Positions 21,954 to 26,961 of a DNA stretch of 26,961 nucleotides are shown here, in pieces. This DNA comes from an uncultured Collinsella sp. (lineage in GTDB: Bacteria > Actinomycetota > Coriobacteriia > Coriobacteriales > Coriobacteriaceae), in assembly GCA_902465015.1 (NCBI GenBank), contig CABQLK010000029.1:1-26961 (forward strand), in the 5' to 3' direction. The notes beneath the pieces were generated by a model. That model saw nothing but the letters and a program-made list of their open reading frames with translations. It made no database searches and was not told where the DNA came from. A program made the translations under genes and the position numbers. How positions within the stretch are numbered: position 1 is the first letter of the stretch; each line of letters starts with the position of its first letter.

Positions 21954-23033
21954 ATGGCAAACAAGCTCTCCGTCGCATTTATCGGCACCGGAATCATGGG
22001 TGCCCCCATCGCCGGTCACATCCTGGATGCCGGCTATCCCGTCACGGTCAACAACCGCACCAAGTCCAAGGCTGCCGCGCTTATCGAGCGCGGTGCCGCT
22101 TGGGCCGATACGCCGGCCGATGCCGTGGTTAACGCCGATGTCGTCTTTACCATGGTGGGCTATCCCTCCGAGGTCGAGGAGCTCTACCTGGCGGGCGACG
22201 GCCTGCTCGCGTGCACTAAGCCCGGCGCGGTCCTGATCGACCTCACCACGAGCTCGCCCGAGCTCGCCCGTGACATTGCCGAGGCCGCCCAGGTTTCTGG
22301 TCGCATGGCGTTTGACTGCCCCGTCACCGGCGGCGAGTCGGGTGCTATCGCCGGCACGCTTACGGCTATCGTGGGCGCCACCGAGAACGACATCGCGCCG
22401 GTCCGCGATATCCTTTCCACCTTTGCGGCAACCATCTGCTGCTTCGACGGCGCCGGCAAGGGCCAGGCTGCCAAGCTCGCCAACCAGGTGTCGCTGGGCG
22501 CCTGCATGGTCGGCATGGCCGATGCGCTGGCGTTTGCCGAGCTGAGCGGCCTTGATCTGGAGAAGACCCGCCAGATGATCCTGGGCGGCACCGGCAAGTC
22601 CGGCGCCATGGAGAGCCTTGCTCCCAAGGCGCTCGACGGCGACTACAAGCCCGGCTTTATGGTCGAGCACTTCATTAAGGACCTGCGTCTGGCGCTCGCC
22701 TACGCCGATGACCGCGAGCTCGCGCTGCCCGGCGCCGATGTGGCCTTTACGCTCTACGACATGCTCGACGCCATCGGTGGCGCCAAGCTGGGTACCCAGG
22801 CCATCACGGTCCTCTACAAGGAGGAGGCCGACGCCATCGCCGCCGGTCTGGACTGGTCGCAGTATCGTCCTGAGGAGCATGGCGCTCACGAGGACGGCTG
22901 CGGTTGCGGCGAGCACGGCGACGACCATGAGTGCGGTTGCGGCCACCATCACGGCGAGGACCACGAGTGCTGCGGCGGCCACGGCCATGATGACGGCCAC
23001 GAGTGCTGCTGCGGCCACCATCACGGGGAGTAG
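21954..23033 (+). CDS. 3-hydroxyisobutyrate dehydrogenase-family oxidoreductase with a Cys/His-rich tail
   Basis: Beta-hydroxyacid dehydrogenase of the HIBADH/GarR (tartronate semialdehyde reductase) family, using NAD or NADP. The nucleotide-binding loop FIGTGIMGAPIAGHIL is at the N terminus, the substrate loop is DCPVTGGESGA, and the catalytic lysine lies in GAGKGQAAKLANQ. The normal fold ends by about residue 300. Residues 307-359 are an added tail with 14 His and 9 Cys in 53 residues, in three loosely repeated blocks such as HECGCGHHHG and HECCCGHHHG. This would bind metal ions well; nickel, zinc or copper cannot be told apart. Start: AAGGAAAGG upstream of the ATG. The next gene begins five bases after the stop. 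The substrate is not certain. Confidence 0.88.
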   Translation: MANKLSVAFIGTGIMGAPIAGHILDAGYPVTVNNRTKSKAAALIERGAAWADTPADAVVNADVVFTMVGYPSEVEELYLAGDGLLACTKPGAVLIDLTTSSPELARDIAEAAQVSGRMAFDCPVTGGESGAIAGTLTAIVGATENDIAPVRDILSTFAATICCFDGAGKGQAAKLANQVSLGACMVGMADALAFAELSGLDLEKTRQMILGGTGKSGAMESLAPKALDGDYKPGFMVEHFIKDLRLALAYADDRELALPGADVAFTLYDMLDAIGGAKLGTQAITVLYKEEADAIAAGLDWSQYRPEEHGAHEDGCGCGEHGDDHECGCGHHHGEDHECCGGHGHDDGHECCCGHHHGE

Positions 23034-23038
23034 CGCCC

Positions 23039-23467
23039 ATGAGCTGGACGTTCGTGGTGCTCGCGTTGGTGCTCTTTATCTTTGCGATCTACATTGGCTT
23101 TTTGTGCGGCCAGTGGGCCTGCGAAAAGCGCGTGATCACCAAGCGCGACTACTGGATTGCCAATTTTGCAGGTGCGGCAGCGGTTGTCCTACTGACCTGG
23201 GTGTTTTCGCTGTTCCCGCTGGTGCAGTTTGCGCCGATCGGCTGGCTCGGCGGCTTTATCGCCGGCCTTAAGATGAGCTTTGGCGAGTCCGTCGGTCCAT
23301 GGCGCAAGCACGACGAGGTCTTTAACGTAAACAAGGCTCACCGCGCCGCCGCCGACGCGGGCGACGCCGAGGAGCGTCGCCGTGCGCGTCACAATGGTGC
23401 AGCCGACCGACAGCTCATCTCGGTCACCGATGACAGCAAGGGTGCTGGCAAGCACGCTAAGAAATAG
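23039..23467 (+). CDS. Small membrane protein of unknown function
   Basis: A 142-residue protein that I do not recognise. The N terminus is a strong membrane helix (about residues 3-24), followed by a basic loop (CEKRVITKRDYW), a second helix (about 41-60) and a third weakly hydrophobic, glycine-rich stretch (66-80). The C-terminal 55 residues are charged and hydrophilic, with many Arg, Ala and Lys, and probably lie in the cytosol. It begins five bases after the tailed dehydrogenase, with GGGGAG inside that gene's end as ribosome binding site, so the two are likely translated from one message. The HEAT-like gene follows 15 bases later. Confidence 0.75.
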   Translation: MSWTFVVLALVLFIFAIYIGFLCGQWACEKRVITKRDYWIANFAGAAAVVLLTWVFSLFPLVQFAPIGWLGGFIAGLKMSFGESVGPWRKHDEVFNVNKAHRAAADAGDAEERRRARHNGAADRQLISVTDDSKGAGKHAKK

Positions 23468-23482
23468 TAAGAAGAGGTAACT

Positions 23483-24181
23483 ATGGCAGAAAACAAAGAT
23501 GAACAGCTCACCGACGAGGAACTGGCACAGCTTCAGCTGGCAGAGGAGAACGAGAACGCCGTCGACCGTCTGGTCAAGGAGCTCGGCTGCCCCACGCGCC
23601 GCATCCGCCAGTTTGCCGCCCGCGTGCTGCATCTGCTGGCCGAGCGCGACCCGCAGCGCGTCGTGCCCTGCGTGCCCGCGCTGATCGAGGCGCTCGACCG
23701 CCCCGAGGCTCAGACCCGCTGGGAGGCTCTCGATGCCCTGGCGGCGCTCGCCACCACCTGCCCCGAGCAGCTGGGCGATGCCTTCGAGGGCGCCGAGACC
23801 GCGCTGTTCGACGAGATTTCCTCCACGCTGCGCTACGCCGCCTTCCGCCTGCTGTGCGTGTGGGGAGCTACGGGCGTCGAGCGTTCACGCGAGGCTTGGC
23901 CGATCCTGGACGAGGCCATCCAGTGCTACCACGGCGACCTTGAGTATCGTGATATGCTCGGTTGCCTGTACGAGTTTGGCCAGGGCGAGATCGATGCCGA
24001 GGTTGCCGAGAAGCTCGCGCTGCGCCTTAAGTTCGACGCCGAGAACGGCAAGGGCAGCTATCTCAAGGCCCGTTCGAGCGAGATTTGCGAAATGCTTGTT
24101 AAACGTTTTGGCCTGGATCTCTCCAAAAAGAAGAAGCGTGCTAGCGTTAAAAAATCTGAGGCCGCCGAAGACGAGGAGTAA
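23483..24181 (+). CDS. HEAT-repeat-like protein of unknown function
   Basis: A 232-residue helical, cytosolic protein. An acidic N terminus (DEQLTDEELAQLQLAEENE) precedes at least two helix pairs of HEAT type: IRQFAARVLHLLAERDPQRV with VVPCVPALIEALDRPEA, and TRWEALDALAALATTCPEQL. The C terminus is a Lys-rich then acidic tail (KKKKRASVKKSE). HEAT solenoids bind partner proteins; no partner is known here. AGAGG precedes the ATG, and isocitrate dehydrogenase starts six bases after the stop, which suggests shared transcription. Confidence 0.75.
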   Translation: MAENKDEQLTDEELAQLQLAEENENAVDRLVKELGCPTRRIRQFAARVLHLLAERDPQRVVPCVPALIEALDRPEAQTRWEALDALAALATTCPEQLGDAFEGAETALFDEISSTLRYAAFRLLCVWGATGVERSREAWPILDEAIQCYHGDLEYRDMLGCLYEFGQGEIDAEVAEKLALRLKFDAENGKGSYLKARSSEICEMLVKRFGLDLSKKKKRASVKKSEAAEDEE

Positions 24182-24187
24182 CAGATT

Positions 24188-25273
24188 ATGGCGCACGATG
24201 TAGTCCTGATTCCCGGGGACGGTATCGGTCCCGAGATTACGCAGGCCATGCGCCGCGTGGTCGAGGCCACCGGTGTCCAGATCAACTGGAACGTCCAGGA
24301 GGCCGGCGCCGGCGTCATGGACGAGTTTGGCACGCCGCTGCCCCAACATGTGCTCGATGCGGTCGCCGAGACCAAGGTTGCCATCAAGGGTCCCATCACC
24401 ACACCGGTCGGCACGGGCTTCCGCAGCGTTAACGTGGCCCTGCGCAAGCACTTCGACCTGTACGCCTGCGTGCGCCCCTGCCTGTCGCAGCCGGGCGACG
24501 GCTCGCGCTTCCGCGACGTCGACCTGGTTATCGTGCGCGAGAACACCGAGGACCTCTACGCCGGCATCGAGTTCGATGAGGGTGCTGCCGAGGTCGAGGA
24601 ACTCTCGCAGCTCGTCGAGCGTTCGGGCCAAAAGACCTTCGCCGCCGATTCTGCGATCTCGATTAAGCCGATCTCTATCGCCAAGAGCCGCCGCATTGTG
24701 GAGTATGCCTTTGAGTATGCCCGCCGCTGCGGCCGCAAAAAGGTGACGGCCGTGCACAAGGCCAACATCATGAAGGCGACCGACGGCCTGTTCCTGCGCG
24801 TGGCGCGAGAGGTGGCCGCCAACTATCCCGATATCGAGTTCAACGACAAGATCGTCGACGCCACCTGCATGGGTCTGGTCCAGAACCCCAACGACTTCGA
24901 TGTCCTGGTGCTGCCCAACCTGTACGGCGATATCGTCAGCGACCTGTGTGCTGGCCTGGTGGGTGGCCTAGGCATGGCCCCGGGTTCCAACATCGGTGCC
25001 GACTGCGCCATCTTTGAGGCGACGCACGGCTCCGCACCCGATATCGCTGGCCAGGATATCGCCAACCCCACGGCCGAGATTCTGTCTGCTGCGATGATGC
25101 TCGATCACCTGGGCGAGAACGACGCGGCCAATCGCATTCGCGCCGCCGTTTCTGCTACGCTCGACGAGGGTGAGCAGGTTACCGGCGACGTTCGTCGTGC
25201 CCAGACCGGCTCCGTTGAGGGCGCTGTGGGCACGCAGGCCTTTGCCGATGCCGTTATCGCGCACCTGGCCTAA
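24188..25273 (+). CDS. icd: NAD-dependent isocitrate dehydrogenase
   Basis: Oxidises isocitrate to 2-oxoglutarate, a precursor of glutamate. The 361-residue protein has the beta-decarboxylating dehydrogenase pattern: PGDGIGPEI, a substrate loop with Ser80 and Asn82 in SVNVALRKHFDLYACVRP, VRENTEDLYAGIE, and NLYGDIVSDL. The SxN loop and NTEDLYAG favour isocitrate over isopropylmalate. ATHGSAPDIAG has Asp where NADP enzymes have Lys, which favours NAD. Homoisocitrate dehydrogenase is close in sequence and cannot be fully excluded. It is the last gene of the 21954-25273 cluster. In a fermentative organism the enzyme would mainly supply glutamate rather than a full TCA cycle. Confidence 0.87.
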   Translation: MAHDVVLIPGDGIGPEITQAMRRVVEATGVQINWNVQEAGAGVMDEFGTPLPQHVLDAVAETKVAIKGPITTPVGTGFRSVNVALRKHFDLYACVRPCLSQPGDGSRFRDVDLVIVRENTEDLYAGIEFDEGAAEVEELSQLVERSGQKTFAADSAISIKPISIAKSRRIVEYAFEYARRCGRKKVTAVHKANIMKATDGLFLRVAREVAANYPDIEFNDKIVDATCMGLVQNPNDFDVLVLPNLYGDIVSDLCAGLVGGLGMAPGSNIGADCAIFEATHGSAPDIAGQDIANPTAEILSAAMMLDHLGENDAANRIRAAVSATLDEGEQVTGDVRRAQTGSVEGAVGTQAFADAVIAHLA

Positions 25274-25285
25274 GGCATGCAGACT

Positions 25286-25361
25286 GCAAACGCCTAAATA
25301 GTACTTAAGTGTTTGCGTATAACCTGAGAATCAATACGCCCGGCGCTCTGTCGGGCGTATT
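25286..25361 (+). terminator. Tandem hairpins between icd and the SurA-like gene
   Basis: The first hairpin pairs 25286-25297 with 25305-25316 (one mismatch, one G-U). The second pairs 25333-25342 with 25352-25361 perfectly, followed by a weak T-rich tail. The second is the better terminator candidate. A TATAAC at 25318-25323 between them may be a -10 box, which would put the second hairpin in the leader of the next gene. Confidence 0.5.
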
Positions 25362-25399
25362 CTATTGCGGACTATGTTTCCTAACAAGGAGTAACTGAT

Positions 25400-26485
25400 A
25401 TGGGTCTGATTCAAAAGAAGGACGAGAAGGACGAGATCGACGGCATCCAGATCATCGAGCGCGGCGAAGGCCCCGACGGTGATGAGGGGGAGAAGATCGA
25501 TCTGGTCGCCGGTACGTCTGCCGAGCACATTGCTGCCGGTACGACGGCCGAGGAGGAGGACGCTCGCCTGGAGGCAAAGATCGCCGCGGACGCCGCCGAC
25601 GAGAACCTCATGCCCGAGGAGCAGGACGAGGACGACGACTCCGACGTGGATGACCACACTTGCAAGCACAAGAAGACGATGATTGCCGCCTTTGTGGTCG
25701 CCGTCGTGATTGCTGCCGTGGTCGGCTTCTTTATCGGCAATGGCGGCTTTGGCGGCAAGGGCGTCGGCTCGGCGACCCTGACCGAGGACCAGCTCGATTC
25801 GACCGTGGCAAGCTATAGCTACAACGGCAAGAAGAGCGACATCACCGCGCGTGAGGCCATCGAGAGTCAGTACAGCCTCGACACCGTTAAGGACGACGAC
25901 GGCAACTATATCGCTCCGTCTGCCGACGTTATCCTGTCCTACGTGCGCAACCAGATTCTGCTGGACGCTGCCGAGGACGAGGGCATTACCGTCTCTTCCA
26001 AGGAAATGAAGCAGTACGCCGAGGATTCCATCGGCACCTCCGACTACAAGACCATGGCCACGCAGTATGGCGTGTCCAAGGATCAGGCCAAGAAGATCGT
26101 TCGCCAGTCCGCAACATTGCAGAAGCTCTACAAGAAGAAGGTCGGCGACAGCTCCGCAAGCATGCCGACCGCCCCGACCGAGCCTGCTGACGGCAACGAG
26201 GAGACCGCGAGCAAGGACTACGCCGATTACATCATCAACCTTGCCGGCGATGAGTGGGATAGCTCAAAGGGCACTTGGAAGGATGCCGACAGCACCTATG
26301 CCAAGGCCTTTGCCGATGATGCCTTTACGGCCGATAGCGCTACCTATAAGCAGGCCATGACCGCCTACTACACTGCTTATCAGCAGTATTCCTCGCAGGC
26401 TTCGAGTGCCAGCTCCAAATGGACCGAGTATGCTAACGGCCTCTACGCCAAGGCCAACATCAGCATCTACGGCCTGTTTGCGTAA
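25400..26485 (+). CDS. Membrane-anchored SurA-N-like protein
   Basis: A 361-residue protein. The first 92 residues are acidic and probably disordered in the cytosol. One membrane helix lies at about 94-113. Outside, a helical domain with DVILSYVRNQILLDAAEDEGITVSS, KEMKQYAEDS and VSKDQAKKIVRQSATLQKLYKKKV (in parts) resembles the N-terminal chaperone domain of SurA/PrsA/trigger-factor-like proteins. No parvulin isomerase domain follows; the C terminus is Ala/Tyr/Ser-rich helical sequence. It may assist folding of exported proteins, a fair inference but not shown. AAGGAG lies eight bases before the ATG. A strong terminator follows, so it is probably its own unit. Confidence 0.75.
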   Translation: MGLIQKKDEKDEIDGIQIIERGEGPDGDEGEKIDLVAGTSAEHIAAGTTAEEEDARLEAKIAADAADENLMPEEQDEDDDSDVDDHTCKHKKTMIAAFVVAVVIAAVVGFFIGNGGFGGKGVGSATLTEDQLDSTVASYSYNGKKSDITAREAIESQYSLDTVKDDDGNYIAPSADVILSYVRNQILLDAAEDEGITVSSKEMKQYAEDSIGTSDYKTMATQYGVSKDQAKKIVRQSATLQKLYKKKVGDSSASMPTAPTEPADGNEETASKDYADYIINLAGDEWDSSKGTWKDADSTYAKAFADDAFTADSATYKQAMTAYYTAYQQYSSQASSASSKWTEYANGLYAKANISIYGLFA

Positions 26486-26529
26486 GGTTTGCCTGCACTA
26501 CTGCGCGCTAACCGATCTACCTGATTGAG

Positions 26530-26564
26530 CCCGCTAGAACGGACAACGTTCTAGCGGGTTTTTT
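26530..26564 (+). terminator. Intrinsic terminator after the SurA-like gene
   Basis: Arms 26530-26541 and 26547-26558 form a perfect 12-pair stem with a five-base loop and six T after it. Confidence 0.93.
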
Positions 26565-26663
26565 GTTACCGAAACCACTAGGGTAGGCCTCGCGCCCGCG
26601 CAAGCGCTCCATTGCGTATCCCCGATTCATATGGGAAAACAGCTGCAAACGATTACAAGTAAC

Positions 26664-26693
26664 CGGTGAACGGTCGAAAACTACCGTTCACCG
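26664..26693. repeat. Perfect inverted repeat with a second partial copy
   Basis: CGGTGAACGGT at 26664-26674 and its exact reverse complement at 26683-26693 flank an eight-base spacer. The left arm plus spacer start recurs at 26882-26897 with one change in 16 bases, about 218 bases downstream. Two such sites suggest binding of a dimeric regulator, possibly with looping. Confidence 0.55.
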
Positions 26694-26833
26694 ATAATCT
26701 CAAAACTGGTTCTAACTGGTATTAAGTCAAAAAGACCAATTCACATATCTTCACAATGACCTGCAATTTTTCTACACGCTATTTTTAGCCGCCCTGCGTT
26801 GTTTAGACACCGGGAAAGATCCGTTCTTTTGCC

Positions 26834-26853
26834 AAAGCGTTTCGAAACGGTTT
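26834..26853. promoter_or_regulatory. LacI-like operator candidate
   Basis: A 12-base perfect palindrome CGTTTCGAAACG at 26838-26849 is flanked by AAA and TTT, so 18 of 20 positions are symmetric about a central CG. Palindromes of this kind, with TTTCGAAA and a central CG, are common as LacI-family operators. The regulator is not in the window. Confidence 0.45.
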
Positions 26854-26961
26854 CAAAACCGCAGGTAGAAGTGTTAACGAGCGGTAAACGGTCGAAATAT
26901 CACCGTGAGCGGTGCAAAAACGTTTTAGCGTATGAATCAACGAAAGCGACCTCTTCTGGGG

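Larger units (their letters stand above)
26565..26961. promoter_or_regulatory. Right-edge intergenic region rich in operator-like palindromes
   Basis: About 400 bases without a supported gene, AT-richer than the coding parts. It contains a perfect 11-base inverted repeat at 26664-26693, a near copy of its left half at 26882-26897, a near-perfect 20-base palindrome at 26834-26853, and AAAACGTTTT at 26917-26926. The pattern is that of a regulated promoter region. The gene controlled would begin beyond 26961 or run away on the other strand. Confidence 0.5.

Noticed and set aside
1..26961. tRNA, rRNA, CRISPR array, prophage or insertion sequence genes
   Set aside because: No cloverleaf, rRNA segment, regularly spaced repeats, transposase, integrase or phage proteins could be seen on either strand.

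Overview
The window reads as ordinary chromosome from a high-GC, Gram-positive-type anaerobe. The best fit is a member of the Coriobacteriia, most likely Collinsella or a close relative. That assignment is inferred from gene content and style: the tmk-holB-ricT order, a manganese-type pyrophosphatase, a long-form ribosome hibernation factor, a class Ic aspartate aminotransferase, HypA/HypB maturation factors next to Tat genes, strong purine-rich ribosome binding sites and GC-rich codons. No database search was possible, so every name rests on motifs read by eye.

Layout. 1-4000: ROK-family sugar kinase, family II pyrophosphatase (ppaC) and the Na+/H+ antiporter NhaA, which has a hairpin-rich leader. 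4000-4300: a small unknown gene on the minus strand. 4400-6100: AspT-type aminotransferase and a single-domain STAS protein. 6200-8720: a compact run of TatA/B, TatC, HypA and HypB, i.e. Sec-independent export plus nickel insertion, both of which serve [NiFe] hydrogenases. 8774-11380: a type IA topoisomerase with four zinc ribbons and a lysine-rich tail. 11450-12640: a minus-strand zinc-ribbon membrane protein bracketed by two long perfect inverted repeats. 12741-16232: tmk, holB and ricT, nearly touching or overlapping. 16335-18261: comF and a probable PD-(D/E)XK nuclease-like protein, followed by a roughly 118-bp palindromic element. 18535-19920: a family 3 solute-binding lipoprotein preceded by a strong promoter and an unusually long leader. 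20238-21855: long-form HPF and a DegV protein. 21954-25273: a probable operon of a hydroxyacid dehydrogenase with a Cys/His-rich tail, a two-helix membrane protein, a HEAT-like protein and an NAD-type isocitrate dehydrogenase. 25400-26485: a membrane-anchored SurA-N-like protein. 26565-26961: a regulatory-looking intergenic region full of operator-like palindromes, probably controlling a gene beyond the window.

Most of the window is housekeeping. No complete novel multi-gene system is visible. The points most worth a second look are the metal-binding-like tail on the dehydrogenase at 21954-23033, the long palindromes at 11452, 12569 and 18296, the RNA-leader candidates ahead of nhaA, comF and the lipoprotein gene, the nuclease-like gene at 17152, and the operator cluster at the right edge. 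All genes are on the plus strand except 4014-4268 and 11526-12500.
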